Part shown: positions 8,238 to 18,513 of the stretch, in pieces | Layout: every line of letters begins with the position of its first letter | How positions within the stretch are numbered: the first letter of the stretch is position 1 | Assembly (NCBI RefSeq): GCF_023715155.1 | Contig: NZ_JAMBNQ010000030.1 | Span: 1-61,922, forward strand | Length of the DNA stretch: 61,922 nt | Direction: 5' to 3' | Source: Neobacillus mesonae | GTDB taxonomy: Bacteria > Bacillota > Bacilli > Bacillales > Cytobacillaceae | Notes under the pieces: model-generated | Told to the model about the DNA's origin: nothing | Databases searched by the model: none | Seen by the model: the letters and a program-made list of their open reading frames with translations, nothing else | Position numbers and translations under genes: made by a program

Positions 8238-8625
8238 AATCAGGCACTGCTCGAAATGGGGCGGTGCCATTATTTTTACGGGGAAAGATTGGAAAAATCA
8301 AAAGCTTTCCGTCCTCATAGAGGATAGAATAAAGCGTTGATTTTACCAGCGAAAGCGGAAAAAACGGGTAAAGGTAAATATAAAGCAGTGATTCTTCCCG
8401 TTTAAAGAACACAATGCATTTTATGGTAAAAATGATCCTTGGTTTTTCGGAAATTTGATAAATAGGTGATCAGCATGGATACCTAGGCGGCAGCATGAGA
8501 GTTCTCCTATTTAAAAAAACCAAATATCCGCCACCCAAACCAGCCTTACCCATTTTTGGTACACCATAAAAAAATTAATCGTTTATAATGTACATGAGCA
8601 CCAAAGGAAAGGGAGGAAAACATAA
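8238..8625. other. Intergenic region between DUF4145 gene and mcrB
   Basis: It holds a terminator (8243-8277), two further imperfect hairpins (GGAAAG 8282 with CTTTCC 8310; AAACGGG 8362 with CCCGTTT 8403), a TATAAT at 8584-8589 without a good -35, and the mcrB ribosome site GGGAGG at 8611. No convincing gene is visible. Confidence 0.6.
8243..8277 (+). terminator. Terminator after DUF4145 gene
   Basis: GGCACTGCTC (8243-8252) pairs with GGGCGGTGCC (8259-8268) using two G-U pairs, followed by ATTATTTTT. It separates the DUF4145 gene from mcrBC transcription. Confidence 0.7.
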
Positions 8626-10884
8626 TTGGAAAGAATCCATAACATTATTGACAAATACAAAATGATACCATTAGACCAAATTCTAACCCAGCATAAGGAT
8701 ATGTTTGATCAGCAATTTGAAAGAACGGCCAGCTGGCATATCGAGTATGACCAGAGGGTGGAGGGGATGAATTGGGATGCCAATAAAAAAGCGGCGTTCC
8801 GAAGAATAATGGATATCATCCGCACACCGGATGCTGTTTTTACAGAAGACGACATGACGGATTTGGATCTGTTTACAGGCGTAGTGGATATGATTGTAAA
8901 AACAAATAACATGATCAACAACTTTAAGTCGAGTAAACTCGATATTGTTGCATTATTTAATGAAATCAAAACCCAGAATGAAGACTACCGGATCATCCGG
9001 GACAACTTCGAAATGCCGAGTAAACTGAAAGGACATTTTGTCCATCTTTACTCAATTGTCAAAAACATGCAATTGCCTAATCAATTCATTGTGGCCTATA
9101 AATTTGAACGAAGCATTAACCGCCTCATTTTTGGAAAAAGATCGGATGATGATTATATCGATTTGCTAGATACATATCAGAAATTCCCTGAGATCAATGG
9201 CAAAAAGGATTTGACCTTCTATGTCTATACAGCAGTTATATTAAATTTAATTACTAACGACATAAATGAGCTCAATCCGCCGCTTAAACAAAATGAGTTT
9301 AAGAAGTTAAGCAAGCTGATTTTTCAATTCTCAGATCGAAGTGATTCTTTAAAATTAGATTGTTCTCTATTATCTTTCCAATCTGCGGCTTCTATAGCTG
9401 AAATGGAGGAAAAATTAATACATAATACTTTTATCATTGGAGCCATTGAAACAGAGGATATAAACAGGAAGACTCTTCCATACATACACCAAGCAACATT
9501 ATATATCTGCGACCGTTCTACTAAAGAAATTGAATGGGCTGCTGCGATTGATGAAATCATCTTGAATGAAGAAGAAATTCCTTCACACATGGAAGTTCTA
9601 AATCTTCAAAACGTCTCGTCGAAAGGGAAAAAGATTTGGTTAAAGATTTCAAGTCTGACTAAATTATCACCACGAATAATGCTTGATCAATTCGCACCGG
9701 TTCATGGATCAACGGCGAAAATGCCGCAGCAGGATATTCATTTAGTTTTTACAAACGACAAGGAAACTGGAAAAACAAAGATTGTGAGGAACGAGACATT
9801 GGAAGTAGAACTAGTGCCAAACCATGAGAATGATGAACTGCTATTTGCACCAAATTTAATTTTGTACGGACCACCTGGTACAGGGAAAACTTATCAAGTG
9901 GCATCTAAAGCCCTGGAAATTATCTATCAAATGGCTCAAGATGATTTAACGGAAAAAATAGATATAAAGAATTATTATAAAAAGCTGCAGCAACAGGGAC
10001 AAATTCGTTTCGTCACCTTCCACCAATCCTATGCCTATGAAGATTTTATTGAAGGGCTGCGTTCTGACGGGAAGGCATCCTTTGTACCAAAAGACGGAAT
10101 TTTCAAACAAATTGTCATCGATGCACTTTTTGCCGGCCTGACCCAATCTTCCTACACACTCAATTATGAAGAACGTAAGAGCAAAGTATTAGAGGCTCTT
10201 GAACAGAACCAAGAATTCCATTTTGATAGGGCAGACCGCTATGTCATGATTATTGATGAAATAAACCGCGCTAATATATCAAAGGTGTTTGGGGAACTGA
10301 TTACTTTATTGGAGGAAGACAAACGGCTCACAACTGAAAATGAAACAATAGTCAAATTACCTTATTCGGGTGATACCTTTGTCCTGCCGCCAAACCTTTA
10401 TATCATTGCTACCATGAATACGGCCGATCGTTCGATTGCTTTATTAGATACAGCTTTACGGCGCCGGTTTGAATTTGAAGAAATCATGCCGCAGCCTTCT
10501 CTTTTGTCATCGATTGATGATATTGATCTGCCAACATTGTTGCACCGTATTAATCAACGGATCGAAGTGTTGTACAGCCGGGACCATATGATTGGCCATG
10601 CTTATTTCATTCATGTTGAAACCGTGGAGCAGTTGATTTCAACGATGCAGAACAAAATTATTCCTTTGTTGAAAGAGTATTTTTATGATGACTGGGAAAA
10701 AATTGGTCTGGTGCTTGGAGGGATAGGCAAAAGTGAACAAGACTCCTTTATCATTTACCAGGAGCAGGCTGATGTCTCTGCCTTGTTTAAACGGGCTTCA
10801 GGGTATACACCGCTGGATCTTCCGCCAAGATATCATGTGAAAGCCAATATTACGGTAGAAGATATTAAAGGGATTTATGAGTAA
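8626..10884 (+). CDS. mcrB: McrB-like AAA+ GTPase subunit of a type IV restriction system
   Basis: The motor subunit of a modification-dependent McrBC nuclease that translocates DNA using GTP. The 752-residue protein has a long N-terminal region (about 1-400) without a DNA-binding domain I recognise, followed by the McrB AAA+ module: Walker A GPPGTGKT near 415, Walker B YVMIIDEINRANIS near 540, the sensor segment ATMNTADRSIALLD near 595 and arginine-finger-like ALRRRFEF near 611. MNTADRS is the McrB hallmark. TTG 8626 has GGGAGG nine bases upstream. Its stop overlaps the mcrC start (TAATG). The novel N-terminal part presumably sets which modified DNA is recognised. Confidence 0.9.
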   Translation: MERIHNIIDKYKMIPLDQILTQHKDMFDQQFERTASWHIEYDQRVEGMNWDANKKAAFRRIMDIIRTPDAVFTEDDMTDLDLFTGVVDMIVKTNNMINNFKSSKLDIVALFNEIKTQNEDYRIIRDNFEMPSKLKGHFVHLYSIVKNMQLPNQFIVAYKFERSINRLIFGKRSDDDYIDLLDTYQKFPEINGKKDLTFYVYTAVILNLITNDINELNPPLKQNEFKKLSKLIFQFSDRSDSLKLDCSLLSFQSAASIAEMEEKLIHNTFIIGAIETEDINRKTLPYIHQATLYICDRSTKEIEWAAAIDEIILNEEEIPSHMEVLNLQNVSSKGKKIWLKISSLTKLSPRIMLDQFAPVHGSTAKMPQQDIHLVFTNDKETGKTKIVRNETLEVELVPNHENDELLFAPNLILYGPPGTGKTYQVASKALEIIYQMAQDDLTEKIDIKNYYKKLQQQGQIRFVTFHQSYAYEDFIEGLRSDGKASFVPKDGIFKQIVIDALFAGLTQSSYTLNYEERKSKVLEALEQNQEFHFDRADRYVMIIDEINRANISKVFGELITLLEEDKRLTTENETIVKLPYSGDTFVLPPNLYIIATMNTADRSIALLDTALRRRFEFEEIMPQPSLLSSIDDIDLPTLLHRINQRIEVLYSRDHMIGHAYFIHVETVEQLISTMQNKIIPLLKEYFYDDWEKIGLVLGGIGKSEQDSFIIYQEQADVSALFKRASGYTPLDLPPRYHVKANITVEDIKGIYE

Positions 10885-12140
10885 TGAAATCCATAACGAT
10901 ACGTGAGGCCTATGATTGGCTTTATTTGGAAGAACATCTGACAAAAATGGAATGGGAGCACCTGACTCAATTTTTTGAACAAAAATACCAAAATGAAAAT
11001 GTAGTAGAGTACGGGAACAAGCGGCTTAGGTTTATTAATTTAACAGGCGTAATCCAGCTAAAAACGGTTCGGATTGAGATTCTTCCAAAGCTGGACCTGC
11101 ATCAGACCGACACCGCTCTAAACAGGCGTGCCTTATTAAATATGCTGAGTTTAACGAAACAGCTCCCGGTTCAGCTGAATGACCAGACAATCAGTCAGTT
11201 TGAGAAGGTTGATTTGGCCCATATTCTAGCACGACTTTATATTACCGAGCTCTTCAAGGCGGTCAAACGGGGACTATATCGCGGATATACGACAAAGTCT
11301 GAAAATATGAATCATTTAAAGGGGCGGCTGTTAATCTCTCCGCATATCCGTAAAAACGCTTTTGTTTCGGTAAATGCCTTTTGTGAATATGATGAGTTAT
11401 CTCCGAATGTCCTGTTTAACCAGGTTTTAAAGGCTGCTTTGAAAATCATCTATCCTTATGTTCAGCAGTCTGCGTTAAAAACGCAGACTCTCATGATTTT
11501 TGAAATGTTTGATGAAGTGGACGATGTTTATGTAAATCCTGCTACAATGGATACTATTCAGATTAATCGTCAAAACCAGCACTATGAAGCTGTCCTGCAG
11601 CTCGCTCTTGCTATTATTCACTCTACATCCATGGGAACAGGGGCAAGCGGCCAAATCGCCTTTACATTTTTATTTAAAATAAATGACTTATATGAAGGAT
11701 ATGTCGGGGAATGCCTAAAAAGGGTTCTCCCGCCGTCAGATTATCAACTGGACTTGCAGCATCGGGGCAGAAAACTTTTAATTGATGCCAACACAGGCAG
11801 AAAAACGATTCAATTAAAACCGGATTTTGTGATTTCACGTCTGTCCGGGGAAGAGCCTGAACCTATCATCATCCTTGATACAAAATGGAAAAACATACTC
11901 TACCATTCACAGCAAGGTGATATTTATCAAATGTATGCCTACATTACTTCTTATAAAACAGCAGAGCGGTGTATCATTCTTTATCCAAGGATTAAGGATG
12001 AAGGACTACTTCCAAAATGGAGAGTGCCAGAGTCCACACCTGTGAAACATATTGAGGTGCAAACCATTCGATTAGATAGCGCTCAGCACACAGTGGATGA
12101 TTTGAAAAAAATACTCTCAGATCTGGATGAAACGGGATGA
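10884..12140 (+). CDS. mcrC: McrC-like endonuclease subunit
   Basis: The nuclease partner of McrB, 418 residues. The N-terminal region (about 1-200, including RLRFINLTGVIQLKTVRIEILPKLD and the LKGRLLISPHIRKN block) matches the McrC family. The C-terminal PD-(D/E)XK site is intact: KPDFVIS near residue 312, LDTKWK near 331 and a following YQMYAY helix. The ATG overlaps the mcrB stop by one base, implying translational coupling and a fixed subunit ratio. A strong terminator follows at 12159-12185. McrBC systems cleave foreign DNA with modified cytosines; the actual target modification is unknown. Confidence 0.92.
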   Translation: MKSITIREAYDWLYLEEHLTKMEWEHLTQFFEQKYQNENVVEYGNKRLRFINLTGVIQLKTVRIEILPKLDLHQTDTALNRRALLNMLSLTKQLPVQLNDQTISQFEKVDLAHILARLYITELFKAVKRGLYRGYTTKSENMNHLKGRLLISPHIRKNAFVSVNAFCEYDELSPNVLFNQVLKAALKIIYPYVQQSALKTQTLMIFEMFDEVDDVYVNPATMDTIQINRQNQHYEAVLQLALAIIHSTSMGTGASGQIAFTFLFKINDLYEGYVGECLKRVLPPSDYQLDLQHRGRKLLIDANTGRKTIQLKPDFVISRLSGEEPEPIIILDTKWKNILYHSQQGDIYQMYAYITSYKTAERCIILYPRIKDEGLLPKWRVPESTPVKHIEVQTIRLDSAQHTVDDLKKILSDLDETG

Positions 12141-12158
12141 CTTAGATTTTAATCAGGG

Positions 12159-12186
12159 GGTGTACTATTTTTAGTACACCTTTTTG
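12159..12186 (+). terminator. Terminator after mcrC
   Basis: GGTGTACT (12159-12166) pairs with AGTACACC (12173-12180), followed by TTTTTG. The GGTGTAC arm is shared with terminators at 19497, 23564 and 24342. Confidence 0.85.
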
Positions 12187-12222
12187 TATATAATAGTACA
12201 TAGAAAATAAGGAGTGATCGCA

Positions 12223-15102
12223 GTGGGAGAAGTTATTTTTTCTAACTTTCAGGATACAGCTTCCAAACACCGCCTGAATGAATGGTTCATCCGGCAATCC
12301 GAGGAACAGAAACCAATTTACTATATACTTCCTTCCAAAGGAAAATGGCTTCTCACAGCGCGGCAATTGAAGCCGGGAATCCAATATAAAACGTTTGATG
12401 ATCTGGCTGAATCTCTTTTAAAATCAGCTGGAGTTGAATTTGTCCGGATTTCAAAAGAAAATCGGATGCATATTTTTTATGAAATCCTTAAAAAACAAGT
12501 GAAAAATAAATCGGAAAAGGAATACTTGCTAAAAGCTGAAGCCTTTGCTGAAAGCTATGGGCAGTTAAAGCAGTTAGGGCTAACAGTGGAAGAAACCCCT
12601 GAACAATTGGCAGAGCTCAAAGAAGTATTTTACCAATACGAAAATGAGTACCGAGACAAAAAGCGTCTATTTGATTCCGAAAACCGGATTCAGATGGCTG
12701 CAGCAGCAGGTTTAAAAGGAGATTCCTTTCCGCTTAGTCATGTAGTGATAGACGGATACATGGAATTTGGACCAATACAATATCAGTTTATTGAATATTT
12801 AATCAGAGCATCCGTACCTTGTACCATTTATTTGCCGGCACTGGATATGCCAATAATCCGGGAAACAGCTGCTGTACTTAAAAGACTGGGATTGAAAGTA
12901 CGAGAGGATTCAATACCACAGCTTGTGCAAGTTTGCCAAACTACTACTGTTGCTGGCGCAACTACAATGGAAGAGGAAATTTACGGGGTGCTTGAATCAA
13001 TTGCTCAACTAAAGGGAGAGGAAGAATATCGCCAGTTTGGAATAGTGCTGACAAATGAACGAGCCTATTTACCAGAACTGGAACGAATCAGCGAAAAAAT
13101 TCAAGTGCCGATTAAACGTTCTAAGAAAAAGCCGCTAGCTGAAACGTCCTTCATGCCATTCTTACAGCTGTTGTTGGATAAGCCAGAAATTCAAACAAAA
13201 TGGGACTTGCTTCCCTTCATCGATACGGTTGCCAAACTCTATTTCCTCTTCCCAAATGAATTCAATGAAATAAAACAATTGTTTATTCAATCCGGGGAAT
13301 GGGAACAAGAGGAGATTGCCTCCATTTTACAACAGATTGGGCAGTTTCAAGCGGGATTACCAGAAGAAGCAGCCACATTGGACTATCAAAAGTACCTGCT
13401 TCATTTTTTAGAAGAATTACAGCTTCCTGCAATATGGAAAAAGCTAATTAAAGCTAGAATGGCAGGATTTTCGGAGGCTGCACTTGAATGGAGGGCGTGC
13501 CAGCAGGTAAAGCAGTTTCTATCGACCGCGATTGAGGCAAAGTATTCGGTTGAAATGCCGATTCGATTGGAGACATTTAGAAATCTCCTGCTAAATAGAT
13601 TGGAAGAAGTAGAACTCTATATTGACAGGGCTCCCACAGATGGCATCACACTATATTCATTCCAGGATGTTTCATTGTTTAAAGGAAAGCATTTATTTGT
13701 TCTCGGTCTTAATGAAGGAGAGTTTCCGAAGCAAACGAGTTTAAAGGGGTATTTCCAGGAAAGGTATCTGGATCATATCTTAAGTCCATTCCCATTCCCA
13801 ACTGAAGCCTATTATCGAAAAAAAGATGACGCGTTATTTGCACAACTAAACGAAATTGCCGAAAATCTATCTTTTTCGTATGTAAAGGGAATGAATCCAA
13901 ATCAGCCATTATTACCTTCCAAATATTTAATGGAGTTAACGGATCAAATCACCACCTATTCCACTATTTCCAGATTTACGGACGATACGTTCCTGACAAA
14001 AGATGAGTATGAGGAAAAACTCGCCTTCCATTCGGGAATAGGAAGACAGGTAACAAAGGCAGCGCCGCTTTTAGAAAAATATCAGAAAAACTTAGACCAT
14101 TTACAATCAGGTAAAGAAATGATACCTAAAAAATGGGCTGATAAGCTTGCGTCAAACCGGACAAGCATTACAAAGCTCGAAAGTTATGCTGCCTGTTCGT
14201 TTAAATTTGCTATGGAAAAATGGCTGAAAGTGAAAGAGCCGCTGGAAAAACAGACTAGGATTGACCCAATTGAAACGGGTAATATGCTGCATAGGATTAT
14301 TGAAACATTTTATAAGGAAGCAATAGGGGTACCTTTTAGCCAGTTACATTCATTTTTTCAAGGTATGGAAGAAAAGAAACTAAGGGAAATTTTTGAAACA
14401 GAATGGGAAACAATTGAACGAAACCATTTGGAGATTCCGAAATACACACTTGACCTGGAAAAAGCGGAATGGTGGAAAAAGCTGAGAAGATGGCTGGCCG
14501 CTGAAAAAATGTGTTTTTGGCACAATGAAGAGCTTGCAGATATGAGTATTTTCCGGCTGGAAGAACCTGTTGAGCTAACTTTTGAACTAGAAAATCATGA
14601 ACTTCTTACCCTTACAGGAACAATCGATCGTATTGATATTGATGAAAATGGCTTCGTGATTTATGACTATAAGTCGAGCAATAAAGGCCTGGATTTTAAG
14701 ACGGAAGTTCCTTGCGGCTTGGTGATGCAGATTCCTTTATACATGATTGCTCTTGAACATGAGTTTAAAGAGGGGAAATACCAGCATCATCGGATTCCAA
14801 TTGGAGAGGCTGTTGGCGGCGGCTATATTTCTATTAAAGAACCAAATCAAAGAAAGAGAAATACGGTTTGGAGGGATGAAGAGCAGAAATTAAGATTCGC
14901 ACCAAACAAAAGGGCCAAGGCCAATATCACCCCGCTTGACAGTCATTCACTTAAAGAGGATTACAAAATTCCTGAATTAATCGAAAAACTGTGGTATGGA
15001 ACCTACACAGATTTTTCAGTCCGGCCATTTTCTAAAAGCTCCTGTACGTATTGCCAATTCAAGTCAGTCTGCCGGGTAACAAAGGAACAGCAGGATTCAT
15101 AA
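12223..15102 (+). CDS. AddB/RexB-like PD-(D/E)XK nuclease subunit
   Basis: A 959-residue paralogue of AddB, clearly shorter than housekeeping AddB (~1160). The N terminus begins EVIFSNFQDTASKHRLNE and has no Walker A P-loop, unlike AddB; the middle has an inactive helicase-like fold with HLFVLGLNEGEFP. The C-terminal nuclease is intact: GTIDRIDI near 799, YDYKSS near 815 and MQIPLY near 836. Cysteines in AACSF (near 657) and CTYCQFKSVC (near 941-950) match the Fe-S staple of AddB nucleases. GTG 12223 is eight bases from AAGGAG; the longer frame's GTG 12214 overlaps that site. It is the first gene of a unit with the helicase and WYL genes. Confidence 0.85.
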   Translation: MGEVIFSNFQDTASKHRLNEWFIRQSEEQKPIYYILPSKGKWLLTARQLKPGIQYKTFDDLAESLLKSAGVEFVRISKENRMHIFYEILKKQVKNKSEKEYLLKAEAFAESYGQLKQLGLTVEETPEQLAELKEVFYQYENEYRDKKRLFDSENRIQMAAAAGLKGDSFPLSHVVIDGYMEFGPIQYQFIEYLIRASVPCTIYLPALDMPIIRETAAVLKRLGLKVREDSIPQLVQVCQTTTVAGATTMEEEIYGVLESIAQLKGEEEYRQFGIVLTNERAYLPELERISEKIQVPIKRSKKKPLAETSFMPFLQLLLDKPEIQTKWDLLPFIDTVAKLYFLFPNEFNEIKQLFIQSGEWEQEEIASILQQIGQFQAGLPEEAATLDYQKYLLHFLEELQLPAIWKKLIKARMAGFSEAALEWRACQQVKQFLSTAIEAKYSVEMPIRLETFRNLLLNRLEEVELYIDRAPTDGITLYSFQDVSLFKGKHLFVLGLNEGEFPKQTSLKGYFQERYLDHILSPFPFPTEAYYRKKDDALFAQLNEIAENLSFSYVKGMNPNQPLLPSKYLMELTDQITTYSTISRFTDDTFLTKDEYEEKLAFHSGIGRQVTKAAPLLEKYQKNLDHLQSGKEMIPKKWADKLASNRTSITKLESYAACSFKFAMEKWLKVKEPLEKQTRIDPIETGNMLHRIIETFYKEAIGVPFSQLHSFFQGMEEKKLREIFETEWETIERNHLEIPKYTLDLEKAEWWKKLRRWLAAEKMCFWHNEELADMSIFRLEEPVELTFELENHELLTLTGTIDRIDIDENGFVIYDYKSSNKGLDFKTEVPCGLVMQIPLYMIALEHEFKEGKYQHHRIPIGEAVGGGYISIKEPNQRKRNTVWRDEEQKLRFAPNKRAKANITPLDSHSLKEDYKIPELIEKLWYGTYTDFSVRPFSKSSCTYCQFKSVCRVTKEQQDS

Positions 15103-15117
15103 GGAGAGGTGAAGAAA

Positions 15118-18100
15118 ATGAATTATAATCAAGAGCAATCAAAGGCCATTTTCGGGGATGAACCGTTAATCGTAGTTTCAGCAGGAGCCGGTTCTGGAAA
15201 AACAAGGGTATTAACAGAACGCTATGTTCATTTATGTGAACTTAAGCTGCAAAGCTTACTGGGATATACGGAAAATACCCAAATGGGAGCCGAAACAAAT
15301 GAAATTGTCACCCTCACCTTTACAGAAGATGCGGCATTGGAAATGAGAAGCCGGATTCGAAAAAGCCTGCTGGGGAAGCTCAAAAATGCGAAGGCGGAAT
15401 ATCCAAATTCAATGGAGGCGGAAACCTTCTGGAAAAAGCAGATTGAAGGCATGGAAACAGCCGTTATTTCAACTTTCCATAGTTTTTGTCAGAGGATTAT
15501 TCAGGAGAATTCCCTTGAGGCAGATTTGTTCCCACATAATGTGGTGCTGGATAACATTCAAAGCTCATTCCTGAAGTCGGAAATATTTACAGATTTAATC
15601 AAACAAGCTGAACAGGACAATAGATGGCAGGCATTATTAAAGTCCATTAACAAATGGTCACTTAAAGACTGTCTTTATTTAGTTTATGGAAAGATTAGGG
15701 AATATGAAATGGGAGGTTTATTAAAAGATACCTTAAATGTGGAAGCAATGGCAGAAATCTGGCGGAATGAAGCAGAATCTCATTTACAAGCATTTGAACA
15801 AGATTTTTACCGATTTTTCCAATCTGAATCTGACAATCCGAAGTTGTCACCAGCAAACCAGCCGCTATTTTACGGTCCAAGGGAATTATTTGAAAAAGGA
15901 CTGCATGGAGAAGAATTGCTAAATGGTCTGAAAATCAAATGGGAGTCAGTTAGTAACAAGGTGCCAAAAACGCTAATGGCTCAAAACCCCAGCTTATATA
16001 CTTTGCTGGGAACGTGGCTGGATGTACGAGTATATCTTCCATATCAGCTGTTAGGGGCGGTTTTATTTGATTTTGAAGAGCTGCTAGTTTCATTTCACCA
16101 AGAATATAATCAAAGAAAACGCGAGATGGCAGCGCTTGATTTTTCCGACTTACAGCAACAGGCAATTGCCCTTATAGATAATCCTGCCATTCAACCATAC
16201 TATTCAACTAAATTCAAACATTTTTTAGTAGATGAAATGCAGGACACCAACCAGCTGCAGCTTCGGATGATTGAAAAAATAAACCCTGCATACCGCTTCA
16301 TTGTCGGAGATGGAAAACAATCCATCTACCGGTTCCGCGGTGCAGATGTACAAATTTTTAATGGTTTAATGAATCAGGCGAAGGTAGACAGCGGCTGCTC
16401 TTTTATTGATATGAATACGAACTATCGCACATGTGATTCAATTATTCGGTTTATTAATTTTCTGTTCGGCCAGGAAGAGCTGATGGGTGTTAGAGAGGGA
16501 GAATCCGCAGACCTTCTGTATAAAACCGCCTATTCCCCAATGACTGCCTTTCGAAACGAGGAGCGTGCTGCAAAACGAAGGGTGGAGTATATCAAAGTAA
16601 GCGAGGAACAGGAAAATTCGGCTGATGAAAATCAATATATGATGCTGGCACGGAGAATGGCGGAATTGGAAAGGGCGCAAACAGAAATTTTTGATAAGGA
16701 TGAAGAGATGTGGCGCCCTGTAGAATGGCGGGATATGGCGGTCCTGATTGCTTCCAGAACTAACTTGACTACATTAGAGCTGTCCTTACAAGCCTATGAT
16801 ATTCCGTATAATGTCTACGGAGGACTGGGATTTTATGAGCGGCAGGAAGTTATCGATTTTCTTAGCCTGCTGCAGTGGCTAAACAAACCTTTTGAACCGC
16901 TTTACATGATGTCGGTTTTAAGAGGACCGCTTTTCGGAGTAACAATGGAAGAGTTTTTGGAGATTCAGTATGGACAAGAGAAACAGGAGAACCTTCCCAT
17001 TTTTATTTACGGGAACAAATTTATAAAACTCAAAAACCCTGTGCTGCAAAAGAAACTGGAGACGTTTTGCCAGCTTTACGAGAAATGGGTTCCATTTTAT
17101 TGGTCAGCTTCCAACCGTAAACGGCTGCTGAAGTTGTTTGAAGAGAGCGGACTGAAAAAAATGCTGCTGCTCCAAAAGAACAATCTAATGAAAATCAAGA
17201 ATGTTGAAAAATTAATCGAGACCATTTCAACGTTACATGCCGTTTCCATGGATGAAATGCTGAACCAAATCTCGATTTTAGCCGACCTCTCGAAAAAGGA
17301 GGGAGACGCTGAAGTAGAACTGGCCGGAGGAAACTTTGTTCATATTATGACCGTCCATGGTTCAAAAGGTTTGGAGTTTCCTGTTGTATTTGTTCCGAAT
17401 TTATCTAAGGGGATTCCGGCAGAAAAAGAACCGTTTCAATATGACTATGAACTTGGTTTGACGGTCAATTTCAATGCAGATGATGAGTCAGACCCTTTGG
17501 GAGATCCAATAAAAGTCTGCTCTCCTAATTTTAAGTCTGCTCATTCCAAATCTAGTGATCAGGCTGTTGAAGAATCGAAACGTTTATATTATGTGGCATT
17601 AACACGGGCACGGGATTTATTAATTTTATCTTCTAAGGATAAGGGAAATAAAAATACCTGGTATACTTGGTTAGAAAATGCCTTGCAAAATAGTCCAGAA
17701 CTTATGGAACTGATTGAAATAAAAGAAGGTATCCCGGAACAAAAGGCTGTAAAGGAATTTAAGGAGCCTTATGAAGGTCCGAAGGTAAAACTGGAAAGAA
17801 ACATTCCAGTTACATTTTCTGTTTCTGAAGTGATGAGCTATATTGCTGAGCCGGATGAATTTCTAAATAAACATCTATTGAAGCTGGGGGAAGACTGGCT
17901 GGAGGAAACGGAATTCATGGAGGAATTTAAGACGGATGATAAATTGAGTGAGGATTCGGCAGCAAATCTCATGCATCAGGTTGACCCGCGGACACTTGGT
18001 ACTATAGTCCACCGAATCTGTGAACTTCTTGATAAAGGGTACAGCGAAAAAGATGCTTACAGGGAAGCTTTTTCCATTATGGTACAAGATGAACATGAAC

Positions 18101-18513
18101 TTTATATGAGTAATGTTAAACCATTGATTCAATCCTATCAAAACAAAGAGTTTGGAAAGCCAATAGAAAATGAATGGGCCTTTGTTTTGGAATTAGATGG
18201 GGTTCAAATTCTTGGTGAAATTGATAAGGTGGTCCAAAAGAAGGGGAAATTGGAAGTGCTGGACCTTAAAACGAACCGAATCCATGACAACGTGGAAGAG
18301 TTAATCCAATATTATAGACCACAGTTATATTTGTACAAAATGGCCTATGAACACCAAAATCAGACTGAAATTGATAAAATGTCTTTAGTATTTTTGCGTG
18401 ATAAAGGAAAAGGTGTATATGAGATTGAGTACGAACCTTCTTTTGAAAAGCATCTAAGAGATACCATTCAGGAAATGGCCAGACTAAAAAAGGAGGCTGC
18501 CTATAGTGGCTGA
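15118..18513 (+). CDS. AddA-like UvrD-family helicase-nuclease
   Basis: A superfamily 1A helicase fused to a nuclease, 1131 residues (AddA is about 1230). Motifs in order: Walker A SAGAGSGKTRVL (about 21), Ia VTLTFTEDAA, Ib STFHSFCQRI, II VDEMQDT (about 372; Met replaces the usual Phe/Tyr), III GDGKQSIYRFRGAD (about 399), IV NYRTCDSI, V MTVHGSKGLEF (about 747), VI YYVALTRARD (about 824). The C-terminal PD-(D/E)XK nuclease has GEIDKV (about 1032), LDLKTN (about 1048) and RPQLYLY (about 1066). ATG 15118 follows AAGGAGAGGTGA; the gap to the AddB-like stop is 15 bases. With the preceding gene it should form a DNA end-resection complex. Confidence 0.92.
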   Translation: MNYNQEQSKAIFGDEPLIVVSAGAGSGKTRVLTERYVHLCELKLQSLLGYTENTQMGAETNEIVTLTFTEDAALEMRSRIRKSLLGKLKNAKAEYPNSMEAETFWKKQIEGMETAVISTFHSFCQRIIQENSLEADLFPHNVVLDNIQSSFLKSEIFTDLIKQAEQDNRWQALLKSINKWSLKDCLYLVYGKIREYEMGGLLKDTLNVEAMAEIWRNEAESHLQAFEQDFYRFFQSESDNPKLSPANQPLFYGPRELFEKGLHGEELLNGLKIKWESVSNKVPKTLMAQNPSLYTLLGTWLDVRVYLPYQLLGAVLFDFEELLVSFHQEYNQRKREMAALDFSDLQQQAIALIDNPAIQPYYSTKFKHFLVDEMQDTNQLQLRMIEKINPAYRFIVGDGKQSIYRFRGADVQIFNGLMNQAKVDSGCSFIDMNTNYRTCDSIIRFINFLFGQEELMGVREGESADLLYKTAYSPMTAFRNEERAAKRRVEYIKVSEEQENSADENQYMMLARRMAELERAQTEIFDKDEEMWRPVEWRDMAVLIASRTNLTTLELSLQAYDIPYNVYGGLGFYERQEVIDFLSLLQWLNKPFEPLYMMSVLRGPLFGVTMEEFLEIQYGQEKQENLPIFIYGNKFIKLKNPVLQKKLETFCQLYEKWVPFYWSASNRKRLLKLFEESGLKKMLLLQKNNLMKIKNVEKLIETISTLHAVSMDEMLNQISILADLSKKEGDAEVELAGGNFVHIMTVHGSKGLEFPVVFVPNLSKGIPAEKEPFQYDYELGLTVNFNADDESDPLGDPIKVCSPNFKSAHSKSSDQAVEESKRLYYVALTRARDLLILSSKDKGNKNTWYTWLENALQNSPELMELIEIKEGIPEQKAVKEFKEPYEGPKVKLERNIPVTFSVSEVMSYIAEPDEFLNKHLLKLGEDWLEETEFMEEFKTDDKLSEDSAANLMHQVDPRTLGTIVHRICELLDKGYSEKDAYREAFSIMVQDEHELYMSNVKPLIQSYQNKEFGKPIENEWAFVLELDGVQILGEIDKVVQKKGKLEVLDLKTNRIHDNVEELIQYYRPQLYLYKMAYEHQNQTEIDKMSLVFLRDKGKGVYEIEYEPSFEKHLRDTIQEMARLKKEAAYSG

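Noticed and set aside
12223..18513. Housekeeping addB-addA operon
   Set aside because: Both proteins are shorter than AddB and AddA, the AddB-like P-loop is missing, sbcCD do not follow, and a WYL gene is coupled instead.
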